From Knufia peltigerae (Eukaryota; Ascomycota; Eurotiomycetes; Chaetothyriales; Trichomeriaceae), in contig JAPDRN010000096.1 of assembly GCA_030247855.1 (NCBI GenBank), positions 62,001 through 126,000 of the forward strand: a stretch of DNA of 64,000 nt, in the 5' to 3' direction. The position numbers and the translations under genes were made by a program. Positions within the stretch are counted from its first letter, which is position 1. The number at the start of each line of letters is the position of its first letter. The notes beneath the pieces were generated by a model. That model saw only the letters and a program-made list of their open reading frames with translations. It was not told where the DNA came from and did no database searches. Below, piece after piece: positions 1 through 8,901 of this stretch.

Positions 1-1242
1 TTGGCGATGATCGGCGGGTTCATGGTGCTGGGCGTGCTGTGCCCGCTGGCCCCCAACCTGCAGACGTTTCTGGTGCTGCGCGCGTTGCAGGGCCTGTGTG
101 GTGGCGCGTTGCCGCCGCTGCTGATGAGCGTGGCGCTGCGCTTCCTGCCGCCGGGCATCAAGCTGTACGGCCTGGCCGCCTACGCACTGACCGCCACCTT
201 CGGGCCGAGCATGGGCACGCCGCTGGCCGCGTTCTGGGTGGAGCAGGTAGGCTGGCACTGGGCGTTCTGGCAGATCGTGCCGTATTGCCTGGCGGCGATG
301 GCGATGGTTGGCTGGGGCCTGCCACAGGATCCCCTGCGGTTGGAGCGCTTCGCGCAGTTCGACGGCGTCGGCCTGATGCTCGGCCTGCCGGCGCTGGTGC
401 TGCTGGTGCTGGGCCTGGTGCAGGGCCCGCGCCTGAACTGGTTCGACTCGTCGTTGATCACGCTGATGCTGGGTGGCGGTACCGGGTTGCTGGTGCTGTT
501 CCTGATCAACGAATGGTTCCACCCGCTGCCATTCTTCAAGCTGCAGCTGCTGGCCAACCGCAACCTCAGCTACTCGCTGGTTACCCTCGGTGGCGTGCTG
601 TTCGTGCTGCTGGCGGTGATCTCCATTCCCTCCGGCTTCCTCGCCAGCGTGCAGGGCTATCGCCCGCAACAGACCGCGCCGATGCTGCTGTGGGTAGCGG
701 TGCCGCAGGTCATCGCGCTGCCGCTGGTAGCCGCATTGCTGAACATCCGCGCGATCGATTGCCGTTGGGTGCAGGCCACCGGCCTGGCGATGCTGGCGCT
801 GGCCTGCTGGCTGGGCGCGCATCTGGACGTGAGCTGGATCCGCGACAACTTCCTGTGGGTGCAGTTGCTGCAGGTGTTTGCCCAGCCGATGGCGGTGCTG
901 CCGCTGCTGATGCTGGCCACAGGTGGCCTGGCGCCACAGGACGGCCCCTTCGCCTCGGCGTGGTTCAACACGGTGAAGGGCTTTGCCGCGGTACTGGCCA
1001 GCGGTGTGCTTGAAGCGGTCGCGCAGGGACGCCGACATTTCCATTCCACCGTGCTGGTCGACCGCCTTGGCGGACAGCCGTGGCTGGCCGAGGGGCCGCA
1101 ACTGGGCGCGCGCCTGCATGCGCAGGTGCAGGCATTGACCTCGGCCGATCTCTACCTGCTGGTCGCGTTGGTCGCGCTGGCCTTCATTCCTCTCATTGCC
1201 TGGATGCCCACCCGCATCCATCCGCCACGTGCCGTGGCCTGA
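1..1242 (+). CDS. MFS drug efflux transporter, DHA2/EmrB type (5' partial)
   Basis: Inner-membrane proton-driven exporter of the 14-helix DHA2 group. The 413 visible residues are almost entirely hydrophobic helices with short polar loops, and the C-terminus (helix followed by a short basic tail, PTRIHPP) is typical of EmrB-like proteins. Full-length members are about 500 residues, so roughly the first 90-100, with the first helices, lie outside the window and the TTG at base 1 is not a true start. It is followed 22 bp later by a membrane-fusion gene and then by an outer-membrane factor, so it is the pump of a complete tripartite system. The substrate cannot be read from sequence. The gene order pump-adaptor-channel differs from the EmrCAB order known in this genus. 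Confidence 0.9.
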   Translation: MAMIGGFMVLGVLCPLAPNLQTFLVLRALQGLCGGALPPLLMSVALRFLPPGIKLYGLAAYALTATFGPSMGTPLAAFWVEQVGWHWAFWQIVPYCLAAMAMVGWGLPQDPLRLERFAQFDGVGLMLGLPALVLLVLGLVQGPRLNWFDSSLITLMLGGGTGLLVLFLINEWFHPLPFFKLQLLANRNLSYSLVTLGGVLFVLLAVISIPSGFLASVQGYRPQQTAPMLLWVAVPQVIALPLVAALLNIRAIDCRWVQATGLAMLALACWLGAHLDVSWIRDNFLWVQLLQVFAQPMAVLPLLMLATGGLAPQDGPFASAWFNTVKGFAAVLASGVLEAVAQGRRHFHSTVLVDRLGGQPWLAEGPQLGARLHAQVQALTSADLYLLVALVALAFIPLIAWMPTRIHPPRAVA

Positions 1243-1264
1243 TCCCCTTCGCAGGAACTCCCTC

Positions 1265-2347
1265 ATGACAATCAATCGAACGTATCTCAACGCCGGCCTC
1301 GGCCTGGGCGTGCTGGTGCTGGCCGGCGCCGCATGGCTGCTGCTGCGCGATGGCCGCCACCAGACCACCAACAACGCCTATGTGGTCGCCGATTACACAG
1401 TGGTCGCACCGAAGATCGCCGGCTTCGTCAGCGCGGTGGAAGTGCAGGACAACCAAGCGGTGAAAGCCGGTGACGTGCTGGCCCGCATCGATGACCGTGA
1501 CTACCAGGTCGCGTTGCTGGCGGCCCGCGCCGACCTGGCCAATGCACGTGCGCAGCTGGCCAACGCACAGGCGGCGCTGGCACAGCAGGGCTCGCTGATC
1601 GAACAGGCCATGGCGAGTGTGGATGTCAGCCGCTCCGAGCTGACCCTGGCCAGCGCCGACCAGCAGCGTTACCGCGAGCTGGCCCGCGACGGTGCCGGTA
1701 CCGTGCAGAACGCACAGCAGGCGCAGTCGAAGCAGGCGGTGGCCAGTGCGCACCTGCAACAGGGACAGGCCGCATTGTCGACCGCACGCCAGCGCACCGA
1801 CATCCTCACTGCCGGGGTGCAGGCCGCGCAGGCAGCCGTGCAGCGTGCTGAAGCCGCGCAGGCACGCGCCGAGCTGGATCTGTCGCACACCGAGCTGCGC
1901 GCACCGATCGACGGCATGGTCGGGCGCCGCGCAGTGCGCGTCGGTGCCTACCTGACCCCGGGCACGCCGGTGGCTGCGGTGGTGCCGCTGCAGCGCGCCT
2001 TCGTGGTCGCCAACTTCCAGGAAACGCAGATGACCCGCATGCAGCCCGGGCAACAGGTTGAGCTGACGGTGGACGTGTTCCCCGGCACGCCGCTGCGTGG
2101 GCATATCGACAGCATCGCACCAGCCACCGGCGTGACGTTCGCCGCGATTGCACCGGAGAACGCTACCGGCAACTTCACCAAGGTAGTGCAGCGCATTCCG
2201 GTGAAGATCGTGCTGGAGCCCGGGCAGGCATTGCTGGGCCAGCTGCGTGCCGGCATGTCGGTGGAAGCCCGCGTGGATCTGCAGCGTCCGCAGCGGGTAC
2301 AGAGCGCGCAGCGCGAGCAGCACCGCAAGGGCGGGGAGGGCGCATGA
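1265..2347 (+). CDS. HlyD/EmrA-family periplasmic membrane-fusion protein
   Basis: Adaptor that links the upstream MFS pump to an outer-membrane channel across the periplasm. The 360 residues start with one N-terminal anchor helix (about residues 9-27, ending LLLRDG). A biotinyl-lipoyl-like half follows (VVAPKIAGFVSAV, about 45-60), then a long Ala/Gln-rich coiled-coil hairpin (about 80-200), then the second lipoyl half with ELRAPIDGMVGRR and a beta-barrel region containing TVDVFPGTPLRG. I chose the ATG at 1265 because it begins the anchor helix; an upstream in-frame start at 1196 would only add residues that overlap the pump gene. The stop overlaps the next start as ATGA (2344-2347), indicating translational coupling. 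Confidence 0.92.
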   Translation: MTINRTYLNAGLGLGVLVLAGAAWLLLRDGRHQTTNNAYVVADYTVVAPKIAGFVSAVEVQDNQAVKAGDVLARIDDRDYQVALLAARADLANARAQLANAQAALAQQGSLIEQAMASVDVSRSELTLASADQQRYRELARDGAGTVQNAQQAQSKQAVASAHLQQGQAALSTARQRTDILTAGVQAAQAAVQRAEAAQARAELDLSHTELRAPIDGMVGRRAVRVGAYLTPGTPVAAVVPLQRAFVVANFQETQMTRMQPGQQVELTVDVFPGTPLRGHIDSIAPATGVTFAAIAPENATGNFTKVVQRIPVKIVLEPGQALLGQLRAGMSVEARVDLQRPQRVQSAQREQHRKGGEGA

Positions 2348-3753
2348 TCCGCGTATTCCCACGTGTACTGGCTGCAGCGGTACTGTGCACGGCCCTGACC
2401 GCCTGCATGCTGGGCCCGGACTTCGTGCGCCCGCAGGCCGAGCTGCCCACGCAGTGGCAGGGCGAAGCGGTGGCGCCAGCTGCACTGGATGACGATGCCC
2501 GCTGGTGGTCCGGTTTCGACGACCCGCTGCTGGGGCAACTGGCGACGCAGGTGCTGCAGGCCAATCTCGACCTGCAGCTGGCCGCCAACCGCGTGCAGCA
2601 GAGTCGCGCCGCGCGTGGCGTCACCGCTGCCGACCGCCTGCCCAGCGTCAGCGCCACCGCCAGCGGCGCGCGCGCGCGCAACAGCGAGGTAGGACTGAAC
2701 GATCCGTCCGGTAATGGCGGTCGTGAAGACTATGGCTTGTTCCAGGCCGGCATCGGCATAAGCTGGGAACTGGATCTGTGGGGCCGCGTACGCCGTCAGG
2801 TGGAAGCCGCCGACGCACGCGTGCAGATGGCCGAGGAAGATGCACACGCGGTGCGTATCGCGCTGCTGGCGGAGACCGCGCGCGATTACCTGCAATTGCG
2901 CGCAACGCGCCAGCTGCTGGCCATCACCGAGGACAACCTCAGCATCGCCCACGACATCAAGCGGTTGACCGAAGCGCGCCAGCGCCAGGGCGTGGCCAGC
3001 ACGTTGCAGGTGTCCAGTGCGGCGGCGCAGGTGGCATCGTTGCAGGCACGCATCGCGCCGTTGCGGCATCGCGAATCACAATTGCGCAATGCGCTGGCGT
3101 TCCTGCTGGCGCAGCCGCCACTGGCGCTGGATGCGCAGTTGCAGAACGCGCGCCGCGACTGGCCCGCGTTGCCGACCGTCGCCGTGGGCGTGCCCAGTGA
3201 GCTGGCCGAGCGTCGCCCCGATGTCCGTCGCGCCGAAGCGGCGTTGCATGCAGCCACGGCGGGTATCGGCGTGGCCAAGGCCAGCTTCCTGCCGCGCATC
3301 ACCTTGAATGGCGATGCCGGTTTCCAGGCCAAGCAGCTGGATGACCTGGATGGCTGGAACGCGCATCGCTTCAGTATCGGCCCGTCGATCAGTCTGCCGA
3401 TCTTCCAGGGCGGACGCCTGAAGGCCAATCTGGCGCTGAGCAGGCTGCAGCAGCAACAGGCGGCCCTGCAGTTCCGCCGTACCGTGCTGCAGGCCTGGCA
3501 TGAAGTGGACGATGCCATCGATGGTTATGCCGCCGAACAGCAGCGTACCGGGCAGCTGCATGTGGCGGTGGATGAGAGCGAGACGGCGCTGGGCGCTGCG
3601 CGTCGGCAGTACCAGGCAGGCGTGGTCGACATGCTGGATGTATTGAGCACGCAACGCATCGCGCTGGACAACCAGGCCGCGCTGGCCAACAGCCAGGCCA
3701 CAGCCGCAATTGCGCGCGTGGAGCTGTATCGCGCGCTGGGCGGCGGCTGGTAA
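2344..3753 (+). CDS. Outer-membrane efflux lipoprotein, NodT/OprM family
   Basis: Trimeric outer-membrane channel (outer-membrane factor) completing the MFS tripartite pump. The 469 residues begin with a lipoprotein signal whose lipobox is LTAC (Cys about residue 21), followed by MLGPDFVRPQAELP, the typical NodT-family opening. Two internally repeated halves rich in Ala/Gln/Arg helices end in beta-strand segments; RVELYRALGGGW at the C-terminus is characteristic. The start overlaps the membrane-fusion stop by 4 bp, so all three genes form one operon. No terminator hairpin with a T tract follows; instead a cluster of REP palindromes sits immediately downstream. Confidence 0.93.
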   Translation: MIRVFPRVLAAAVLCTALTACMLGPDFVRPQAELPTQWQGEAVAPAALDDDARWWSGFDDPLLGQLATQVLQANLDLQLAANRVQQSRAARGVTAADRLPSVSATASGARARNSEVGLNDPSGNGGREDYGLFQAGIGISWELDLWGRVRRQVEAADARVQMAEEDAHAVRIALLAETARDYLQLRATRQLLAITEDNLSIAHDIKRLTEARQRQGVASTLQVSSAAAQVASLQARIAPLRHRESQLRNALAFLLAQPPLALDAQLQNARRDWPALPTVAVGVPSELAERRPDVRRAEAALHAATAGIGVAKASFLPRITLNGDAGFQAKQLDDLDGWNAHRFSIGPSISLPIFQGGRLKANLALSRLQQQQAALQFRRTVLQAWHEVDDAIDGYAAEQQRTGQLHVAVDESETALGAARRQYQAGVVDMLDVLSTQRIALDNQAALANSQATAAIARVELYRALGGGW

Positions 3754-3765
3754 GCCAGGGAACCG

Positions 3766-3851
3766 GTAGCGCCGGGCCATGCCCGGCGGCTCGGGTAGTT
3801 GCCAACCTTGGTTGGCAGCCTTTTGGAAAGCCAACCAAGGTTGGCGTCTAC
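3766..3851. repeat. REP cluster: one CCGGGC-type and an inverted pair of CCAACC-type GTAG repeats
   Basis: Three GTAG-headed palindromes lie between two convergent genes. 3766-3788 has GTAG plus a GCCGGGC/GCCCGGC stem around the CAT loop. 3795-3817 (forward) and 3830-3851 (reverse) have GTAG plus GCCAACC/GGTTGGC stems and face each other across 12 bp. Together they form a BIME-like inverted pair of the Stenotrophomonas GTAG repeat type. Confidence 0.9.
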
Positions 3852-3863
3852 CAGAGCTTGGCC

Positions 3864-4202
3864 TCAGCGCACGTCGCGCAGTTCCCAGTGGTGCCCGGCC
3901 AGCAGGCGCAGGCGCTGCTTGAACACGTCACTGTCGATGCGGGTGGTGGCCACCAGGTTGATGCGCAGATCCTTCTGTTCGCCGGTCACGGTGGCCTCCG
4001 GGTCGGTCACGCCCCACTGCGGTTCCACCGCGTCCGGGTCCGGCTGCTTGTCGCGCCAGCGCTCGAACAGGCTGCCATTGCGCAGCGCGTTCTGCAGTTC
4101 TTCGGCGAAGCCGGCCGCGCCCTGCGAATGGAAAGACAGGTCGGGGTCGTTGCCGCGGGCCTTGGACGGTTCGGGCAGGCTGATGTGGTACTGCGCAGAC
4201 AT
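3864..4202 (-). CDS. Conserved hypothetical protein, 112 aa
   Basis: Small soluble protein that I do not recognise by function. It is acidic and hydrophilic with no signal peptide or membrane segment. Visible features are a proline-rich stretch (KQPDPDAVEPQWGVTDPEA) and a predicted alpha/beta C-terminal half ending LRLLAGHHWELRDVR. The start ATG at 4202 is preceded by a purine-rich AAGGAGAT-like site on the minus strand, which supports it. It is a single gene, convergent with the efflux operon and in the same direction as degV upstream. Codon usage and GC match the neighbours, so it looks like a native gene. Confidence 0.75.
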   Translation of the reverse strand: MSAQYHISLPEPSKARGNDPDLSFHSQGAAGFAEELQNALRNGSLFERWRDKQPDPDAVEPQWGVTDPEATVTGEQKDLRINLVATTRIDSDVFKQRLRLLAGHHWELRDVR

Positions 4203-4280
4203 GTTGATCTCCTTGAGGTGGCGCTAGGCTGGCATAAGCGCGGTGGAATCGATGTGCAGATTCCAATGCGTGGTTGGCCT

Positions 4281-5222
4281 TCATTCAAACCGATGTGGTC
4301 CATCGGCGAAGCCCACGGTGACCGCGCCCTTGCCGACGTTGACCATGCCGGTCAGGCTCATCACCGATTCGTACACGGTCACGCCATGGCCGGCGCAGAC
4401 CTCCTTCATCTGCGCGTAGCCGGACAGGGCGCGCAGCTCGTCCAGTTCGCCGCCGTAGCTGACACACACGGTGGGCGTCATCAGGCCGGCGCGTACGCGC
4501 TGGCCGACCACGCCGAACAGCTTCAGCACGGCGTTGTCGAAACCCTTGATCTTCGCCACCGGCCCGGTCTCGCCGCGATAGCCATGCAGCACCGGCTTGA
4601 TGTCCAGCGCACTGCCCAGTGCCGCGCTGAGCAGGCCGACGCTGCGGTCACCCTTGTGCCGGGCGCGGGCGCGCATGTAGTACAGGTCGCGGGTGACCAT
4701 GTAGCCGTGCACGTTGCCGGCCAGTTCTTCCAGGCGCTCGCGGATCTGCTGCACGCTGGCATCGCTGGCACGCAGGCGCACCGCTTCCACTGCCGTCACC
4801 GCCTGTGCGGCGAACAGGTTCTGGGTGTCCAGCACGCGCAGCGCGAACGGCGAGTTGTAGCCTGCCGCCTGCCGCACCGGCTTGTAGTCGTTGAGGATGG
4901 CGAAGCTGGCCTGCAGTGCATTGTCGTGGATCGGGCTGCGGGTCTTGGTGATGGTCATGCAGAACACGTGGTCGTAGTCGATCACCAGCCGCTGCAGGAA
5001 CAGGTCGCGGATCTGGTTGACGCTGAAGGGGATGGTCTCCGCTTCGGCGCCGTGTTCGGCTACGTGTGCGTGCAGGAAGCTCAGCGTGGCCTGCTCGTCA
5101 CGGTGGTCGGCGAGCACGGCTTCGCCGATCCGCACGGTGATCGGCAACAGCACGATGTTGTGCTCGGCAATGAAGTCCTGCGGCAGGTCGCAGGCCGAGT
5201 CGACGACGATTCCGATGCGCAT
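4281..5222 (-). CDS. DegV family fatty-acid-binding protein
   Basis: DegV proteins bind a long-chain fatty acid; in Firmicutes the relatives (FakB) present fatty acids to a kinase, while the role in Proteobacteria is not settled. The 313 residues match the family length. The N-terminus IGIVVDSACDLP is the family signature, with the conserved TITKTRSP segment around residue 90 that lines the carboxylate pocket, and a second lobe with the conserved GALDIKPVLHG-like segment (here AALGSALDIKPVLHG). No fatty-acid kinase DhaK-like partner is visible nearby. It stands alone on the minus strand. Confidence 0.9.
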   Translation of the reverse strand: MRIGIVVDSACDLPQDFIAEHNIVLLPITVRIGEAVLADHRDEQATLSFLHAHVAEHGAEAETIPFSVNQIRDLFLQRLVIDYDHVFCMTITKTRSPIHDNALQASFAILNDYKPVRQAAGYNSPFALRVLDTQNLFAAQAVTAVEAVRLRASDASVQQIRERLEELAGNVHGYMVTRDLYYMRARARHKGDRSVGLLSAALGSALDIKPVLHGYRGETGPVAKIKGFDNAVLKLFGVVGQRVRAGLMTPTVCVSYGGELDELRALSGYAQMKEVCAGHGVTVYESVMSLTGMVNVGKGAVTVGFADGPHRFE

Positions 5223-5316
5223 CCGCGGCTCCCCCTCCAGGGCGGTTGTAGTTCGGAAATGTGGAAGCTATCTCAAAACGGGATCGGGCGCGCGAGGGAA
5301 ACGCGCCACTGCCTGT

Positions 5317-5949
5317 TCAGCGACCGCGCTGCACCGCCATCGGCAGGGCCACGGCGCGCTGCCAGTCCGGCCGATCCAGCAGGCCCGGGTCGTCCAGCAC
5401 CGCCGCCATCAGCGGGTGGGTATCGTTGCCCCAGAACAGTTCGCCGTCGATGGCCAGGGTCGGCACGCCGAATACGCCAGCCTCGATCGCCGCGTCGGTG
5501 TTGCGTCGCAGCTGTTCCTTGATGGCCGGTTCGCCAATGGCCGCCTCTACGTCGTTGATACCCAACTGGGCGGCGGGTTCGCGCAGGGCCTCGGCCGAGT
5601 CGCCGGCGTGGCCGGCGCGCCAGATCCAGTCGAACAGCGCGTCCACCGCCGCAGTGCTGGCACCGGCGGCCAGGCACAGGCGCAGGGCCGCCAGCGGGTT
5701 GAACGGATGCCCGGGCGGGAAGCGCAGTGGCGTGCCCTCGGCCTGCGCGGTCCACAGCAGCTGGCGGTACATGAAACGGCGCTTGGCCGGGATCTCCGCC
5801 GGACCGAGGTTGCCCAGATGGTGCAGGACCGCACCGAAGGCGATCGGTACCGGTTGGATGTGCTCGAACTGCGGCAGCCGCTTCACCTTCTGCCAGTGCA
5901 GGTAGGAATAGGGCGAGACGAAGTCGAAATACCAGCGCAGGGTGGGCAT
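5317..5949 (-). CDS. 2-hydroxychromene-2-carboxylate isomerase / DsbA-family oxidoreductase
   Basis: A kappa-class glutathione-transferase-like thioredoxin-fold protein of 210 residues. The opening RWYFDFVSPYSYLH is the family hallmark; there is no CXXC, the Ser of SPYSY taking the catalytic place, as expected for HCCA isomerases. The C-terminal segment GVFGVPTLAIDGELFWGND is the conserved cis-proline and substrate-site region. I chose the ATG at 5949 because AGGAGCC lies 4-10 bp upstream; an earlier in-frame start would add a basic tail that reads as shadow sequence. A native aromatic-degradation role is unproven, since no naphthalene pathway genes are nearby. Confidence 0.85.
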   Translation of the reverse strand: MPTLRWYFDFVSPYSYLHWQKVKRLPQFEHIQPVPIAFGAVLHHLGNLGPAEIPAKRRFMYRQLLWTAQAEGTPLRFPPGHPFNPLAALRLCLAAGASTAAVDALFDWIWRAGHAGDSAEALREPAAQLGINDVEAAIGEPAIKEQLRRNTDAAIEAGVFGVPTLAIDGELFWGNDTHPLMAAVLDDPGLLDRPDWQRAVALPMAVQRGR

Positions 5950-5968
5950 CGGTGGCTCCTTGTATCGA

Positions 5969-7237
5969 TCAGGGCTGCGCGTTGCGCTGCAGGTAGCGGT
6001 CGCGCAGTTCGGTCTGGCGCGAGCGCATCGGCATCGCACGGCCGCCCAGCCAGACCTGTTCGGCATAGTGCGCCACATCCAGCGGATCGCCTTCCCACAG
6101 CACCAGGTCGGCGCGCTTGCCCGGCTCGATGCTGCCGATCTGGTCGGCCACGCCCAGCACCTCGGCCGGTACCCGGGTCAGCCCGGCCAGGCCGTCGGCC
6201 CAAGGCAGGCCATTGGCCACCGCGTTGCCAGCCAGCTGGCGCATCTTGCGCGCATTGTGCGATGCATCGTCGCGCTGGGCAAAGGCAACCGGCACGCCGG
6301 CGCGCTGCAGCCGTGCGGCGTTTTCCAGGGTGGCGCCGATCTGGTCGAAGGTGGTCGGCAGGTTGCCCAGCGCGTCGACGAACACCGGCACCTTGGCCGC
6401 TGCCAGTTCCGGTGCCAGCTGCCAGGCCTCGGCACCGCCGGCGATGGCGATCTTGACCTTCTCGCGGGCCGCCCAGCGCAGCAGCTGGCGGATGTCGGCC
6501 GCGCGGTCCACTTCCACCACGATGCGGCCCTGGCCGGACAGATAGCGGGCCAGCGTGCGGCGTCCGGCCGGGGTCAGCAGCGCATGCGGCGAATCGGCGG
6601 CGACCTGGCCACGGGCTTCATCGACCATCTGCTGCAGCAGCATCCACTGCGCCGCGCGCGATTGCCCGGTCAGTTCAGACGCTGCAGCACCCAGGCGCAG
6701 GAACAGCGCGCGCGGGCCGATCGGGTCGGCACTACCATCGAAGCGCACCACGCCACCCTGGCCAGCGACGAAGCCACCGCCGGTGGCCGCGCCCAGCGCA
6801 GTGAAGCCGATGCCGTCCAGGCGTGCCACCGGAATCAGCACCGAAGCGGGGTTGTAGGCCAGGGTCACGTCGAATTCCGGACGCAGCGGCTGCTCACCGA
6901 TCTTCAGTGCGCTGTCGACCGTGCTTGATTCACCGGATACTTCCTCGATGCCGATCTCGGTGATGCCGCCGAACAGGGCAGGGGTCAGCGTGCGTCCCTT
7001 GGCCTCGACCACCGGTACGCCGGCCGGTGCAGACAGGCTCCGACCCACTGCGCGGATGATGCCGCCCTGCACCAGCACGTCGGCGTCTTCCAGCGTGCCG
7101 CGTGCGCTGGCGGTAGCGACGGTCGCACCGCGCACCAGCAGGTCCTGCGCCTGTGCAGGCGGCGCGATGCAGGCCAGCGCCATGACGGCAGCGCCGAGCG
7201 TTGCGGCAGACTTCGCCATTGCCTTGAACATGCCCAT
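5969..7237 (-). CDS. Exported amidohydrolase-family protein lacking the HxH metal motif
   Basis: 422 residues with a signal peptide ending APPAQAQ. The small amidohydrolase beta-sandwich opening is present (LLVRGATVATASARGTLEDA), as is the C-terminal signature PGKRADLVLWEGDPL. At the site where active family members have PGLIDxHxH, this protein reads TPALFGGITEIG, so both histidines of the first metal-binding strand are missing. It may be an inactive partner or use different chemistry. The start ATG overlaps the stop of the upstream amidohydrolase (TGATG), so the two are translationally coupled and probably act together in the periplasm. The start at 7231 is an alternative. Confidence 0.85.
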   Translation of the reverse strand: MGMFKAMAKSAATLGAAVMALACIAPPAQAQDLLVRGATVATASARGTLEDADVLVQGGIIRAVGRSLSAPAGVPVVEAKGRTLTPALFGGITEIGIEEVSGESSTVDSALKIGEQPLRPEFDVTLAYNPASVLIPVARLDGIGFTALGAATGGGFVAGQGGVVRFDGSADPIGPRALFLRLGAAASELTGQSRAAQWMLLQQMVDEARGQVAADSPHALLTPAGRRTLARYLSGQGRIVVEVDRAADIRQLLRWAAREKVKIAIAGGAEAWQLAPELAAAKVPVFVDALGNLPTTFDQIGATLENAARLQRAGVPVAFAQRDDASHNARKMRQLAGNAVANGLPWADGLAGLTRVPAEVLGVADQIGSIEPGKRADLVLWEGDPLDVAHYAEQVWLGGRAMPMRSRQTELRDRYLQRNAQP

Positions 7238-7621
7238 CAGCGCAGCTCCTGCCCAAGTTGGAAATCCGATCGCGGCGTCGCCGGTGGCGTGCTGCGGTCG
7301 TACACACGGCGGCCATCGACGAACACCTGTTCGGCCAGTGCATACGAACTGAAGGGGTTGCCGTTCCAGATCACCACGTCGGCCATCTTTCCGGCCTCCA
7401 GCGTGCCGGTCTGCGCTTCGATACCCAGCGCCTTGGCGGCGTTGGCGGTCATCCAGGTGATCGCGCGTTCCGGTGCGATCTCCGGCATGTGCGCGCGGCG
7501 CGCGGCGGCCATCACCTTGGCCGCTTCCTGGTTCAGGCGCTGGATGCCTTCGGGTGAGTCGGAGTGGACGATGGCGCAGCTGTTCTTCGGCCGGTCGACC
7601 AGCGCGATGTTCTCGGCGATA

Positions 7622-7653
<32 letters not shown>

Positions 7654-8646
7654 GTCGGCCCACAGTGCACCGCAGACGCCTTCGGCAGCCAGCCGGTCGG
7701 CCAGTTTGTAGGCCTCCACGCCATGGTGGAAGGCGGCCACCTTGAAGCCGAATTCCTTGGACAGGTCGAGCATGGTGGCCATTTCATCGGCGCGGTAGCA
7801 GTGGATGTGCACGCGGATATCGCCTTGGATCGCACCCGCCAGCGTATCCAGCTTGAGGTCGCGCTTGCCGCCGGCGTCACCGGCGCTGTCGCCCTTGTCG
7901 CTGCCGAACCAGCCCTTGCGCTTGGTCGGCTTCGGCGTGCTCTTGGCGATGTAGTCGGCCGCGTCGATGAAGGCTGCACGGTAACCGGCCACGTTGCCCA
8001 TCCGCGTGGCAGGTGCCACGCCCTTGCCGCCACCGTAGACGCGCTTGGGGTTTTCGCCGCAGGCCATCTTCAGGCCCCACGGCGCACCGGGGAATTTCAT
8101 CGCCTGGTAGGTGGTGGCAGGCACGTTCTTCAGCGTTACGCCGCGGCCACCGACCAGGTTGGCCGAGCCGGGCAGCACCTGCATGCTGGTCACCCCGCCG
8201 GCCAGTGCCGCCTGGAAACCGGGGTCCTGCGGCCACACCGAATGCTCGGCCCATACATTGGCGGTGACCGGCGCGGTCATCTCGTTGCCGTCGCTGTGCG
8301 CGCTGACGCCGGGGCTGGGATAGACGCCCAGGTGCGAATGCACGTCGATCAGGCCCGGGGTCACCCATTTGCCGTCGGCATTGATGCGGGTGACGCTGGC
8401 TTCGACCTGCAGCGCATCGCCGACGGCGACGATGCGGCCATCGCGCAGCAGCACATCGGCGTTGTCCAGCCGCTGCCCGGTGCCGGTCAGCACGGTGGCG
8501 TTCTGGATCAGCAGCGGCCCATCGGGATGCGCCTGGTAGGTGCTCGGGTAGGGATCGGCGACGAAGCGCGAAGCACCCACGGCCGGCGCCGTGCTCAGCG
8601 ATACCAGCGCCAGTCCCAACCCGGCGCGCAACAACGTCGATGTCAT
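7237..8646 (-). CDS. Exported amidohydrolase (imidazolonepropionase-like)
   Basis: 469-residue metal-dependent hydrolase with a signal peptide (MTSTLLRAGLGLALVS, cleavage near VGASR), so likely periplasmic. It carries the intact motif PGLIDVHSHLG with His103 and His105, later metal-ligand candidates in DIRVHIHCYRA and FKVAAFHHGVEAYKLAD, and the closing signature EAGKMADVVIWNGNPF. The substrate is unknown; relatives act on cyclic amides or peptide-like compounds. It is the first gene of a two-gene operon with the HxH-less paralogue. It diverges from the autotransporter protease gene across 255 bp. Confidence 0.9.
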
Positions 8647-8901
8647 GCAGATCCCCTTGGCAGCGTGTTCAACCCATCGACGCTAGCCGGGGACTGGCCT
8701 GCTTGCCAAGTGACCTTGGGCAGGGGCGACGTGGGGAGTTTCCCGACAGTGCACATGTGAAAAATATATTAAGTTGCAAGGACGCCCGTCGATAGCGACA
8801 TGCGGGTGAGCGCGCGCTGACGCGCCGCGAAAGTGTTCCCACCGTGCTCCATGAGGGAGCAGCACCTGAAACAATCCATGGAATCAAGGACGTAATCCCC
8901 G
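8647..8901. promoter_or_regulatory. Divergent promoter region, amidohydrolase operon / autotransporter protease
   Basis: 255 bp without a gene between divergently transcribed units. The only AT-rich stretch is about 8758-8776 (GTGAAAAATATATTAAG), a plausible -10 area for one or both directions. I see no convincing -35/-10 pair or operator palindrome. Confidence 0.4.

Noticed and set aside
1..3753. Assignment of the first operon to EmrCAB of S. maltophilia
   Set aside because: The published EmrCAB order starts with the outer-membrane gene, whereas here the order is pump, adaptor, channel. Family-level naming is all the sequence supports.
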